Shown: positions 17,451-26,101, numbered from the stretch's first letter. The stretch: 47,790 nucleotides of DNA from Methylobacter sp. (GCF_023227905.1 NZ_JALOCF010000036.1:1-47790); one strand, 5' to 3'. Notes: a model not told the origin generated them from the letters alone. A program made the numbers and translations.

Positions 17451-17789
17451 ATGACCTGTAACATGCCTGCTGACTATCAAATAATATTCTGTACTTGCCC
17501 TGATAAAGACACGGCGGAAAAAATAGCCCGACTACTGGTCGCCAATCACGAGGCTGCCTGCGTAAATATTTTACCCGGCATTACTTCCATTTACGCTTGG
17601 CAGGGACAAATTGAGTCCGCCCAGGAACATTTATTGCTGATTAAGGCGCATAAAGATCACTATCAGTCTATCGAAACAACCTTGCGCAACCATCATCCTT
17701 ACGAACTGCCTGAAATAATTGCCGTCTCTATTGAGCGCGGCTTACCTGAATACCTGCATTGGATAGATTCATGCCACTCTTTAAAATAA
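17451..17789 (+). CDS. cutA: CutA1-like divalent cation tolerance protein
   Basis: Small trimeric cytosolic protein of the CutA1 family, 112 aa. Conserved elements: TCPDKDTAEKIARLLV, AACVNILPGITSIYAWQG, and ELPEIIAVSIERGLPEYLHWI. Historically linked to copper tolerance, but its molecular role is unsettled. ATG 17451 is assigned; ATG 17463 (MPADYQ) is equally plausible and would give 108 aa, closer to the usual length. Its 3' end overlaps the dsbD start by 19 nt, so cutA-dsbD-tlpA form one transcription unit. Confidence 0.92.
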   Translation: MTCNMPADYQIIFCTCPDKDTAEKIARLLVANHEAACVNILPGITSIYAWQGQIESAQEHLLLIKAHKDHYQSIETTLRNHHPYELPEIIAVSIERGLPEYLHWIDSCHSLK

Positions 17790-19966
17790 TTTTTCTTTGC
17801 TTCCTGTCTGTTGTCAGTCAATCGGCCTTTGCGTTGGGCGCTGACGAAATACTGCCGCCCAACCAGGCCTTCAAGGTTTCTGCAAAAGCACTTGCAGCGG
17901 ATCAAATCGAAATTTCCTGGGACATAGCCGATGGCTATTATCTTTACCGCAATAAGATGCGTTTTGAGTCTAAAACCACGCAAATCCAGTTAGGTGAACC
18001 CGTTTTTCCGGCCGGGCAAACCCACCATGACGAAAACTTCGGCGATGTGGTTATTTACCGCAATACCCTAAACGTGCCGGTTGCGGTAACCGTCGAAAAC
18101 GGCGCATCCTCACTGCAATTGCTGGTGCAGTATCAAGGCTGCGCCGACCGCGGCATTTGCTATCCGCCGCAGAAAACCACTTTCGACCTGAAACTGCCCT
18201 CACCTGCCGCCAAAACCGATCCGGTCAAGCAGCTTATAAAAGGCGCTCAAGGCTTGAAAACTGGGTTGTTCGAAGATGCCTTGCTGCCGCCGGAACAGGC
18301 TTTCGAGTTTTTTGCATCGGTCAAAGATGACCGTACCCTGCACGTCAACTGGCATATCGCGGACGGCTATTATCTTTACAGGGAGAAAATTCAATTTGAA
18401 TTGATCAATGCCGACGGCGTAAAGCTTGGGACTTACGACGTTCCCAGAGGAGCGCCCAAACAGGATGAAGCTTTCGGCCAGGTTGAAACTTTCCATGACA
18501 AACTCGACTTCGACCTGCCGCTTATCCGTTCCAGCCAAACGGCACAAAACGTCACCCTACAGGCAAAATACCAGGGGTGCGCCGATCGGGGCGTTTGCTA
18601 TCCGCCGATGAGCAAGAAAATCGACCTGTCCTTGCCGGTGGCGCAGCAACTTGACGTGCAGGAACTTTCCGAACAGGATCAAATCGTGCAGTCCTTGCAT
18701 AAGGACAGCTTCGCGGTAACCCTGTTCAGTTTTTTCGGATTCGGCTTGCTGTTATCGCTAACCCCGTGCATTTTTCCGATGATCCCGATTTTATCGGGCA
18801 TTATCGTCGGCCACGGCAACCGAATTAACACCACTAGAGCCTTTTTACTGTCGCTGAGTTATGTGGTCGCCTCGGCGCTGACCTACACGGTATTCGGCAT
18901 ACTGGCCGCGCTGTTCGGCAGCAACCTGCAAGCAGCTTTCCAGGAACCCTGGATTATCGGCCTGTTCAGCGCTATCTTTGTGGCGCTATCTCTGTCCATG
19001 TTCGGTTTTTATCATTTGGAACTGCCCAAATCCTTACAGGTCAAACTGCACAATTCCAGCGAAATACACCGTGACGGCTCGCTCTGGGGTGCGGCCATCA
19101 TGGGCGCACTATCCTCGCTGATCGTCGGCCCTTGTGTCGCCGCACCGCTGGCAGGCGCGCTGATTTTTATCGGCCAGACCGGCGATGCGGTACTGGGCGG
19201 CAGCGCCCTTTTCGCTCTGGGCTTAGGCATGGGCGTACCGTTGCTGCTGCTGGGCGCATCCGCCGGAAAACTGCTGCCCAAGGCCGGAAACTGGCTCAAT
19301 TCCACCAAAGCCGTGTTCGGCGTGATTATGCTGGCGGTCGCGGTGTGGATGCTCAGCCGGATTTTACCCGGCAACGTGATCATGGTTCTCTGGGCGATGC
19401 TGCTGATATTTCCGGCTATCTATCTCAGCGCTGTCGACCCATTACCTGAAAACAGCTCCGGCTGGCGGAAATTATGGAAAGGCTTGGGCTTAATGATGCT
19501 GTCTTACGGCCTGTTATTGCTGATCGGTTTCAGCCTGGGCAACAGCAATCCGTTAAAGCCGTTGCAAGGGCTCGGCTTAAGTACGGCTCAAGCCGCAGAA
19601 CCGGGCATCAACTTTGAACGCATCAACTCGCTAGCCGCTCTGGAAGCCCGCATCAATCAGGCCGCCGCCAATCATCAACCGGTCATGCTGGATTTTTACG
19701 CCGACTGGTGCATCTCCTGCAAGGAAATGGAAACGTATACCTTTGCCGACCCGCGCGTTAAACAGGCGCTCAAAGGCTATGTACTGCTGCAAGCTGATGT
19801 CACTAAAAACTCGGATGACGATAAAGCCCTGTTGGAAAAATTCAGCTTGATAGGGCCGCCGGCGATTTTGTTTTTCGGTTTGGATCGTCAGGAAAAAACC
19901 GCCAACCGAGTTATCGGTTATCAGGATGTAGAAACTTTTCTTACATCGCTGCAACGAGGTAAATAA
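17771..19966 (+). CDS. dsbD: Thiol:disulfide interchange protein DsbD with two N-terminal nDsbD domains
   Basis: Inner-membrane electron conduit carrying reducing power from cytosolic thioredoxin to periplasmic proteins. ATG 17771 gives 731 aa with a signal peptide (MPLFKIIFLCFLSVVSQSAFA); an upstream in-frame TTG is unlikely. Two homologous periplasmic domains follow, each with the redox pair in CADRG[IV]CYPP: Cys124/Cys130 and Cys270/Cys276. The transmembrane domain has its two cysteines in LTPCIFPMIP (333) and VGPCVAAP (455). The C-terminal thioredoxin domain has DWCISCK (647/650). E. coli DsbD is about 565 aa with one N-domain, so the extra about 145 residues are the duplicated domain. 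It overlaps cutA and, by one base (TAATG), the downstream tlpA-like gene. Confidence 0.95.
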   Translation: MPLFKIIFLCFLSVVSQSAFALGADEILPPNQAFKVSAKALAADQIEISWDIADGYYLYRNKMRFESKTTQIQLGEPVFPAGQTHHDENFGDVVIYRNTLNVPVAVTVENGASSLQLLVQYQGCADRGICYPPQKTTFDLKLPSPAAKTDPVKQLIKGAQGLKTGLFEDALLPPEQAFEFFASVKDDRTLHVNWHIADGYYLYREKIQFELINADGVKLGTYDVPRGAPKQDEAFGQVETFHDKLDFDLPLIRSSQTAQNVTLQAKYQGCADRGVCYPPMSKKIDLSLPVAQQLDVQELSEQDQIVQSLHKDSFAVTLFSFFGFGLLLSLTPCIFPMIPILSGIIVGHGNRINTTRAFLLSLSYVVASALTYTVFGILAALFGSNLQAAFQEPWIIGLFSAIFVALSLSMFGFYHLELPKSLQVKLHNSSEIHRDGSLWGAAIMGALSSLIVGPCVAAPLAGALIFIGQTGDAVLGGSALFALGLGMGVPLLLLGASAGKLLPKAGNWLNSTKAVFGVIMLAVAVWMLSRILPGNVIMVLWAMLLIFPAIYLSAVDPLPENSSGWRKLWKGLGLMMLSYGLLLLIGFSLGNSNPLKPLQGLGLSTAQAAEPGINFERINSLAALEARINQAAANHQPVMLDFYADWCISCKEMETYTFADPRVKQALKGYVLLQADVTKNSDDDKALLEKFSLIGPPAILFFGLDRQEKTANRVIGYQDVETFLTSLQRGK

Positions 19967-20481
19967 TGAAACAAGCAGGCCTGATTATTATTGCCGCGAT
20001 TCTTGCGCTGGCTCTGGGCATATCCGCCCGGCATTTTTTTTCAACCACTCCAAAAAATGATGTTAGCGCTTTACCCGAATTCAACCTGTCCGATTTGTCT
20101 GACCGGCAGCACAATATTTCCGAATGGCGAGGCCGGATATTAGTGCTCAACTTCTGGGCGACGTGGTGCCCGCCCTGTCTCAAAGAAATACCCGATTTTA
20201 TCGACTTGCAGAAGCAATATGCCGACAAAGATGTGCAGTTTATTGGCATCGCATTGGAGGACAAGGAACCGGTAGCCAAGTATGCCGCAGCAACTCACAT
20301 CAATTACCCGATTTTATTGGGCGGCGACAATGGCATCACCCTGGCTCATCAGCTGGGCAATAGTATGGATGCCGTTCCCTATACGCTTATTGTTGATCGA
20401 CAGGGGCAAATCATATACCGGCATCCGGGAGAATTATCTAAAGAACACTTACTGGAAATTATTACGCCGTTGTTGAAATAA
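19966..20481 (+). CDS. TlpA/ResA-like membrane-anchored thioredoxin
   Basis: Periplasmic thiol-disulfide oxidoreductase of 171 aa. An N-terminal signal anchor (LIIIAAILALALGI) precedes a thioredoxin fold with active site FWATWCPPC near residue 65 and a cis-proline segment AVPYTLIVD. WCPPC is typical of TlpA/ResA/CcmG-type reductases that act in cytochrome c maturation or on specific periplasmic targets. The start overlaps the dsbD stop by one base, which strongly implies that DsbD is its reductant. The target protein cannot be named. Confidence 0.9.
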   Translation: MKQAGLIIIAAILALALGISARHFFSTTPKNDVSALPEFNLSDLSDRQHNISEWRGRILVLNFWATWCPPCLKEIPDFIDLQKQYADKDVQFIGIALEDKEPVAKYAAATHINYPILLGGDNGITLAHQLGNSMDAVPYTLIVDRQGQIIYRHPGELSKEHLLEIITPLLK

Positions 20482-20515
20482 ATTTCCAGCAACAAACCAT
20501 TTAAGGCAAATTTTG

Positions 20516-20863
20516 TTAAAACTCCAGTTCCAAATTGGCTTCGCAAAAATCAAACTTAGCCTCCTCGGATTCTGAACCGTCGGCATAGACCGCCTTGACA
20601 TACTGATTGCAGCCTTCGTTATTGGTGCTTGAATCCCAAACCAGCATGAGATTATCGCCTGCCGCAATACCCTGACCGATATCGAAGAATCCCCAATCCT
20701 TCTTGTCCTCGGACACCAGAAGCTTAGTTATTTTGGTGCGGGTATTATTGTGCACTTTGAACGAATACTCTGATTCGGCTGCTATTGCATTATTAATAAA
20801 AATCTCTCCCACGAACAACAAAGCAATGGCTGTCAATGCGCCGGCAAAATTGTGAACTTTCAT
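20516..20863 (-). CDS. Small secreted protein of unknown function
   Basis: From ATG 20863 (Shine-Dalgarno AGAAGGA just upstream) the product is 115 aa. An in-frame start at 20890 would add nine residues that spoil the signal peptide. The N-terminus is a signal peptide ending near AIAA-ESE. The mature part is about 90 residues, acidic, with many short beta-like stretches (YSFKVHNNTRTKITKLLVSE) and two cysteines (GCNQY, DFCEAN) that could form a disulfide. This would suit a substrate of the neighbouring DsbD/TlpA pathway, but that is only inference from position. It is convergent with the tlpA-like gene. I do not recognise a named family. Confidence 0.75.
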   Translation of the reverse strand: MKVHNFAGALTAIALLFVGEIFINNAIAAESEYSFKVHNNTRTKITKLLVSEDKKDWGFFDIGQGIAAGDNLMLVWDSSTNNEGCNQYVKAVYADGSESEEAKFDFCEANLELEF

Positions 20864-21137
20864 GTTCCTTCTCTCTAGTTTGAGCCGCAACGATATGTCA
20901 CGGAGCCCTTATTTATATAATTGCGTAAAGCTTGTGTCAATCATCCAAAAACTCAACACACGATAGGAGCAAACAATACTTCCTTTTAAAATCGGTTGAT
21001 TTGTACGTAATAACTCCAATTACCGTGAATTCTGCCGTTAACTTTGGCTAAAAACATAATATCTGGACAAAACCCTATAAATTGGGCAAAATTAATAGTT
21101 AATAATGCTTCTTCACCTCTAACTGATTTCAAGATTA

Positions 21138-21584
21138 ATGGCGACTATCACCGTTTTAAATGGGCCGAATTTAAACCTGTTAGGCATTCGCGAACCCGGT
21201 CTTTACGGAAATCAAACCCTCGCCGACATTAAGCAACATCTCGAACAAAAAGCTTCAGACTTGAATCATCAGCTTAACTTTCACCAAAGTAATGCAGAAC
21301 ATGAAATTGTGGAAATAATACATAAGGCTTATCAAGCCCATGTTGACTTTATCATTATTAACCCGGCAGCCTTTACTCATACCAGCGTTGCCATTCGTGA
21401 CGCGCTGCTGGCAACCAAGATCCCATTTATAGAGGTTCATTTATCAAACGTGCATGCACGCGAACCCTTTAGAAAACATTCCTATTTCTCGGATATTGCC
21501 AAAGGCGTTATCTGCGGATTAGGCGCAACAGGATACGAATTGGCCTTACTGGCCGCTCATCAGATATTAGCCGAGAGACACTAA
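21138..21584 (+). CDS. aroQ: 3-dehydroquinate dehydratase, type II
   Basis: Cytosolic dodecameric enzyme converting 3-dehydroquinate to 3-dehydroshikimate in the shikimate pathway. At 148 aa it is of normal length. Active-site elements: NGPNLNLLGIREPGLYG (Arg and Tyr of the flexible loop), QSNAEHEIVE, NPAAFTHTSVAIRDA with the catalytic His, and EVHLSNVHAREPFR. It is the first gene of the aroQ-accB-accC operon, ending 4 bp before accB, an arrangement common in gammaproteobacteria. The promoter should be in the AT-rich 247-bp region upstream. Confidence 0.96.
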   Translation: MATITVLNGPNLNLLGIREPGLYGNQTLADIKQHLEQKASDLNHQLNFHQSNAEHEIVEIIHKAYQAHVDFIIINPAAFTHTSVAIRDALLATKIPFIEVHLSNVHAREPFRKHSYFSDIAKGVICGLGATGYELALLAAHQILAERH

Positions 21585-21588
21585 AACT

Positions 21589-22026
21589 ATGGATATTAGA
21601 AAAATAAAAAAACTCATCGAGATTATCGAGGAATCAGGCATTGCCGAACTGGAAATCAAAGAGGGCGAAGAATCCATTCGCATTAGCCGTTATTCTGCTG
21701 CGCCCGCTGCGGTCGCTTACGCACCCGCACCTGCTGCCGCCACTCCTGCTGTAGCAACCCCTGCTGCTCTGCCTACAGAAGAAAAAATCACCGGACACGT
21801 GGTCAAGTCGCCAATGGTCGGTACTTTTTACCGCTCCGCTTCGCCCGGCACCAAGGTTTTCGTCGAAGTCGGCCAATCCGTTCAAGTCGGCGATACATTG
21901 TGCATCATTGAGGCCATGAAAATCCTTAATCAGATTGAAGCGGATAAAAGCGGAACCGTCACCAAAATTCTGGTTGAAAACGCTGAGCCTGTCGAATATG
22001 GCCAACCATTATTCATCATTGAATAA
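21589..22026 (+). CDS. accB: Biotin carboxyl carrier protein of acetyl-CoA carboxylase
   Basis: Carries biotin between the carboxylase and transferase halves of acetyl-CoA carboxylase, the first step of fatty acid synthesis. It has 145 aa: an N-terminal dimerisation segment (MDIRKIKKLIEIIEES), an Ala/Pro linker (about residues 40-62), and the biotinyl domain from SPMVGTFYRS. The biotin acceptor is Lys111 in EAMKILNQIEAD; the usual sequence is MKL or MKM, and MKI is a mild variant. It is followed by accC after 19 bp. Confidence 0.96.
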   Translation: MDIRKIKKLIEIIEESGIAELEIKEGEESIRISRYSAAPAAVAYAPAPAAATPAVATPAALPTEEKITGHVVKSPMVGTFYRSASPGTKVFVEVGQSVQVGDTLCIIEAMKILNQIEADKSGTVTKILVENAEPVEYGQPLFIIE

Positions 22027-22045
22027 CACCAGGAACGGGGAACTC

Positions 22046-23389
22046 ATGTTCGATAAAATCGTTATCGCCAATCGTGGCGAAATAGCACTGCGTATTTTAC
22101 GCGCCTGTAGAGAATTAGGCGTTAAGGTGGTTGCCGTGCATTCCGAAGCAGACCGTGATCTAAAACACGTGCGTCTGGCGGATGAATCCGTCTGCATCGG
22201 CCCTGCGGCATCCGCTGACAGCTACTTGAACATTCCGGCCATTATCAGCGCCGCCGAAGTGACCGATGCGGAAGCCATTCATCCCGGTTACGGCTTTCTG
22301 TCTGAAAACGCCGATTTCTCTGAAAAGGTAAAGCAAAGCGGCTTTGTTTTTATCGGCCCCAACGCGGAAACCATCCGCATGATGGGCGATAAGATTTCCG
22401 CCAAGAATGCGATGCTGGCAGCCGGAATTCCTTGTGTACCCGGCAACAATGATCCGCTGTCGGATGACAACAAAAAGAACCTGAAGCTGGCCCAGGAAAT
22501 CGGTTATCCGGTTATCATCAAAGCTGCCGGCGGCGGCGGCGGTCGCGGCATGCGCACAGTGCATACCGAAGCGGCGTTATTAAATGCGATCGCGATGACT
22601 AAAGCCGAAGCGGGAACCGCTTTCGGCAATCCTACTGTGTACATGGAAAAGTTCCTGGAAGACCCCAGACACATCGAGTTTCAAATCATGGCCGATTCGC
22701 ATGGCAACGCCATCCACCTAGGCGAGCGCGACTGCTCGATGCAACGCCGCCATCAAAAAGTGGTCGAAGAAGCGCCCGCGCCCGGCATCACCGAAGAGCA
22801 ACGCAAATTTATCGGCGAACGCTGCGCCAAAGCCTGTGTCGATATCGGCTATTTGGGCGCCGGAACGTTTGAATTTTTGTATGAAAAAGGTGAGTTCTAT
22901 TTCATTGAAATGAACACCCGCGTACAAGTTGAGCACCCTGTGACTGAAATGGTGACCGGCTTTGACATCGTCAAGGAACAATTACGCATTGCGGCCGGTG
23001 AGCGGCTGTCTATTACTCAGGATCAGGTTAGGATTCAGGGACATGCTATCGAATGCCGGCTAAATGCTGAAGACCCCAAAACCTTCATGCCCTGCCCCGG
23101 CACGATAGACCAGTTTCATATGCCTGGCGGCCCCGGCATTCGTTGCGAGACTCACATCTACAATGGCTATAAAGTGCCGCCTTATTACGACTCGATGATC
23201 GGCAAGCTGATTGCTCATGGCGAAGACCGCAAAAGCGCCATCGCCCGAATGAACACGGCGCTAAGCGAAATTATCATCGACGGCATTAAAACCAATATCC
23301 CGTTACAGCATGACATCATGAATGACAGTGCCTTTGCAGCCGGCGGGCAAAACATCCATTACCTGGAAAAAAAGCTGGGGATTTATTAA
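22046..23389 (+). CDS. accC: Biotin carboxylase subunit of acetyl-CoA carboxylase
   Basis: ATP-grasp enzyme that carboxylates biotin on AccB with bicarbonate. ATG 22046 gives 447 aa, matching the usual length of about 449. The frame is open further upstream but that part overlaps accB and is not conserved; a GGGGAA motif precedes the chosen ATG. Motifs: start FDKIVIANRGEIALRI, glycine-rich ATP lid AAGGGGGRGM, catalytic ERDCSMQRRHQKV, and EMNTRVQVEHPVTE. It is followed by a repeat-filled gap before prmA. Confidence 0.97.
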   Translation: MFDKIVIANRGEIALRILRACRELGVKVVAVHSEADRDLKHVRLADESVCIGPAASADSYLNIPAIISAAEVTDAEAIHPGYGFLSENADFSEKVKQSGFVFIGPNAETIRMMGDKISAKNAMLAAGIPCVPGNNDPLSDDNKKNLKLAQEIGYPVIIKAAGGGGGRGMRTVHTEAALLNAIAMTKAEAGTAFGNPTVYMEKFLEDPRHIEFQIMADSHGNAIHLGERDCSMQRRHQKVVEEAPAPGITEEQRKFIGERCAKACVDIGYLGAGTFEFLYEKGEFYFIEMNTRVQVEHPVTEMVTGFDIVKEQLRIAAGERLSITQDQVRIQGHAIECRLNAEDPKTFMPCPGTIDQFHMPGGPGIRCETHIYNGYKVPPYYDSMIGKLIAHGEDRKSAIARMNTALSEIIIDGIKTNIPLQHDIMNDSAFAAGGQNIHYLEKKLGIY

Positions 23390-23400
23390 AATCTAAAAAG

Positions 23401-23597
23401 TTCACCACGAAGGCACGAACGACTGCATGGACAGGAAATGATCCTGTCATTCCTCTGCATTGACCTCCAGGGATGGAGGAAATGCCGCAAGATTGCCTGG
23501 AGCAATCGCGGCCCCCACATCCCTGTGGGTTATACAGGAGCAATTGCCGAGAACACGAAGCTTTACATTTATGTTTCTTCGTGACCTTCGTGGTGAA
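23401..23597. repeat. Palindromic repeat family A, copy 3, interrupted by a second repeat element
   Basis: Outer arms TTCACCACGAAGGCACGAA and CTTCGTGACCTTCGTGGTGAA match copies at 6174 and 7741. About 130 bp (roughly 23420-23551) are inserted between them, made of a string of small hairpins: GACAGG/CCTGTC, CCTCCA/TGGAGG, GATTGC/GCAATC and CCCACA/TGTGGG. It ends 34 bp before the prmA start. Confidence 0.8.
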
Positions 23598-23631
23598 TAC
23601 ATCTTTCCGCCCTCCAAAATACCCCTTAATC

Positions 23632-24510
23632 ATGGCCTGGCATCAAATTTCCGTTATTACCAATGAAGATCTTGCGCCCCGGCTTGCCGACTTTTTCGAC
23701 AATCTCGGTGCGGTGTCCGTTACTTATATGGATGCCGAAGACGAACCCGTTTACGAACCGGCTATCGGCGAAACCAAAATATGGAGCAACACTGAAGTCA
23801 TAGCGTTGTATGAACTGGACGCCGATCCCACTCTGGTCAAGGCCTTGACTTACGCGCAGTTCAAGCCGGAGCAATTACGCAACTGGCGGCATGAAGAGGT
23901 TGCGGACCAGGAATGGGAACGCGCCTGGATGGAATACTACAAGCCGATGAAGTTTGCCGACAAGCTCTGGGTTTGCCCGACCGACCAGGAGCAGTATGAG
24001 CCAGGCACGGTTTGTCTGACCCTCGATCCGGGGCTTGCTTTCGGCACCGGCACTCACCCGACCACCGCTTTATGTCTGGAATGGCTGGCCAGCCACGACT
24101 TGACCGGCAAAACCGTCATCGACTACGGCTGCGGCTCCGGAATTTTGGCTGTTGCGGCGATTCTATTGGGCGCTAAGGAAGCTCACGCGGTAGACATTGA
24201 TCCGCAGGCAATCACCGCCACCCAGAGCAATGCGCTAAAAAACAAGGTGCAAGATAAAATCGCCTGCTATCTGCCTGAGCAGTTTACGCCGTTTCAGGCG
24301 GACATCGTGCTGGCCAACATCCTGGCAAAACCCTTAATCGACATGGCGGAGCAGATTTCCAATCTGGTCGCTCCCGGCAGCCATCTGGTTTTGTCCGGCA
24401 TTTTGCATGAACAAGCCGAGTCGGTGATGAACGCGTATCGGCCATACATAACATTCAACGCGCCGGTGCAGCAGGAAGACTGGATCAGGCTGGACGGCAT
24501 CAAGCGCTAA
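23632..24510 (+). CDS. prmA: Ribosomal protein L11 methyltransferase PrmA
   Basis: Trimethylates ribosomal protein L11. ATG 23632 (MAWHQISVIT) gives 292 aa, matching E. coli PrmA (293). The longer open frame to 23473 runs through the palindromic repeat and is not protein-like. An N-terminal L11-recognition domain (about 1-90) is followed by the SAM-binding core: LTLDPGLAFGTGTHPTTALC, motif I VIDYGCGSGILAVAA, and VLANILAKPL (N-I-L-A active-site stretch). Lies in the conserved accBC-prmA order, but the repeat between accC and prmA may separate transcription. No good Shine-Dalgarno is visible upstream. Confidence 0.96.
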   Translation: MAWHQISVITNEDLAPRLADFFDNLGAVSVTYMDAEDEPVYEPAIGETKIWSNTEVIALYELDADPTLVKALTYAQFKPEQLRNWRHEEVADQEWERAWMEYYKPMKFADKLWVCPTDQEQYEPGTVCLTLDPGLAFGTGTHPTTALCLEWLASHDLTGKTVIDYGCGSGILAVAAILLGAKEAHAVDIDPQAITATQSNALKNKVQDKIACYLPEQFTPFQADIVLANILAKPLIDMAEQISNLVAPGSHLVLSGILHEQAESVMNAYRPYITFNAPVQQEDWIRLDGIKR

Positions 24511-24701
24511 TCAGCCTTCATGCTTGCGTACCTCATAGCAGTGGGTGGCGCATAGGATTGCTGACCGGGTCCGGGTAAACAATCTGTTTTTTAAAGATAC
24601 GCCCAGCCGGAACCCAACATTTCGGCCACAGCAACCAGACTGATCGTTGCCGCACTGAAAACCAAAGTCGGCAGTTATACTTTCAAACTCAATTTATTAA
24701 T

Positions 24702-25898
24702 ATGGCTCATCCAGAAATTTACTTAAAAAAGAACGAAGACAAACGTTTACGCAAAGGCCATCTATGGGTGTTCAGCAACGAAGTCGACACCAAGCGCTCG
24801 CCGCTTGAACAGTTCAACGCAGGCGATCTGGTACAAGTAAAAAGCGATGACGGCAAGGTGCTGGGCACCGCCTACATCAATCCTCAAGCCCTGATTTGCG
24901 CCAGGCTTCTGTCCAGAAAAGCCAACTTGAAATGCGGCGCCAATTTTTTCAAAGAGCGCTTGGCTACCGCGCTGGCCCTGCGGGAAAAACTGTTCGACAA
25001 ACCCTACTATCGCCTGGTTTTCGGCGAAAGCGACGGCTTGCCCGGCCTGGTCATCGACCGTTTCGGCCCGGTCTTGTCGGTGCAAATAACCACCGCAGGA
25101 ATTGATCAGCGCAAAGAATTCCTGTTTGCCGCGCTGATTGAACTACTGAATCCCGAGGCCATTATCCTGAAAAACGATAACAGCCAGCGGCAGCAGGAAG
25201 GCTTAAGCCTGGAATCCGAGCTAGCCTATGGCAAGCTCCCGGAGCCGCTGATCATTGAAGAAAACGGCGCCCAATTTAAAATCGACATTCTGGAAGGACA
25301 AAAAACCGGCTGGTTTTACGACCATCGCAGCAGCCGCGCCCAATTGGCGGGCATTGCAAAAGGACAGCGGGTGCTCGATCTATTTTCTTATACCGGAGCA
25401 TGGGGCATTCCTGCCGCCTTGGCCGGAGCACTGGAAGTCACCTGTGTCGATGCCTCGGAAAGCGCACTGGCGCTGGCAGGGGAAAACGCGGCGCTGAATG
25501 GAGTTCAGGATAAAATGCACTTTGTGCGTAGCGATGTGTTTGAGTTTCTGAAGCAAGCCCGTCTGGAAAACCAGCTCTACGACATTATCGTGCTGGATCC
25601 TCCTGCTTTAATTAAGCGTAAAAAAGATTTCAAGCAAGGCTATGAAGCTTATCGCCGCTTGAATCATCTGGCTTTACAGGTACTATCCAAGAACGGCATA
25701 CTGGTCTCGGCATCCTGCTCCCATCACCTGAGCCGTGACAACCTGCATGAAATTTTACGCTCGTCAGGACGACATATAGACCGTCATTTGGTGTTTTTTG
25801 CCGCCGGAGGACAGGGGCCTGATCATCCTATCGACCCGGCTGCCCCCGAGACGGAATACTTGAAAACTTTTTTTTGTTCCGTCTCTTCAAGCTTGTAA
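24702..25898 (+). CDS. rlmI: 23S rRNA (cytosine-C5) methyltransferase RlmI-like
   Basis: SAM-dependent RNA methyltransferase of 398 aa, close to RlmI (396 aa in E. coli). An N-terminal PUA domain (LRKGHLWVFSNEV ... NAGDLVQVKSDDG, about residues 1-75), an EEHE-like middle domain, then SAM motif VLDLFSYTGAWG near 225 and LDPPALIKRKK near 300. The family methylates C1962 of 23S rRNA. A PUA-less relative lies at 8524-9447. No close upstream neighbour; the next gene begins 14 bp after the stop. Confidence 0.88.
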   Translation: MAHPEIYLKKNEDKRLRKGHLWVFSNEVDTKRSPLEQFNAGDLVQVKSDDGKVLGTAYINPQALICARLLSRKANLKCGANFFKERLATALALREKLFDKPYYRLVFGESDGLPGLVIDRFGPVLSVQITTAGIDQRKEFLFAALIELLNPEAIILKNDNSQRQQEGLSLESELAYGKLPEPLIIEENGAQFKIDILEGQKTGWFYDHRSSRAQLAGIAKGQRVLDLFSYTGAWGIPAALAGALEVTCVDASESALALAGENAALNGVQDKMHFVRSDVFEFLKQARLENQLYDIIVLDPPALIKRKKDFKQGYEAYRRLNHLALQVLSKNGILVSASCSHHLSRDNLHEILRSSGRHIDRHLVFFAAGGQGPDHPIDPAAPETEYLKTFFCSVSSSL

Positions 25899-25912
25899 AA
25901 TGTAAGGTATTT

Positions 25913-26101
25913 ATGATCGATGCAAAAACTACGGAGCCCTGCGTATTATGCGGTCAACCGGTAGAAATTACCGGCTTCTCGCTAACCACAAGCGACGGTC
26001 TGCAAAAATTTTGCTGCGCCGGTTGCCTGAGCATTTATCAGTTACTAAATAAGGACGATGCTAAACCGACGATAACCCCCCTGCTAACAACAAAAAAATG
26101 A
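25913..26101 (+). CDS. Small protein with CcoI-type cysteine metal-binding motif
   Basis: Sixty-two residues from ATG 25913. It contains C-V-L-C-G near residue 10 and F-C-C-A-G-C near residue 33, the pattern of the putative metal-binding domain at the N-terminus of CcoI/FixI-type copper P-type ATPases. Here it is a stand-alone protein with no ATPase attached. A short basic tail ends the protein. It lies 14 bp after rlmI and 13 bp before a membrane protein gene that also has several cysteines, so the two probably work together. Copper or iron binding is inferred from the motif only. Confidence 0.7.
   Translation: MIDAKTTEPCVLCGQPVEITGFSLTTSDGLQKFCCAGCLSIYQLLNKDDAKPTITPLLTTKK

Noticed and set aside
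21935..22045. N-terminal extension of accC
   Set aside because: The extra frame lies over accB and is not part of biotin carboxylases; ATG 22046 gives the normal length.
23473..23631. N-terminal extension of prmA
   Set aside because: This stretch is the nested palindromic repeat; ATG 23632 gives the normal PrmA length.
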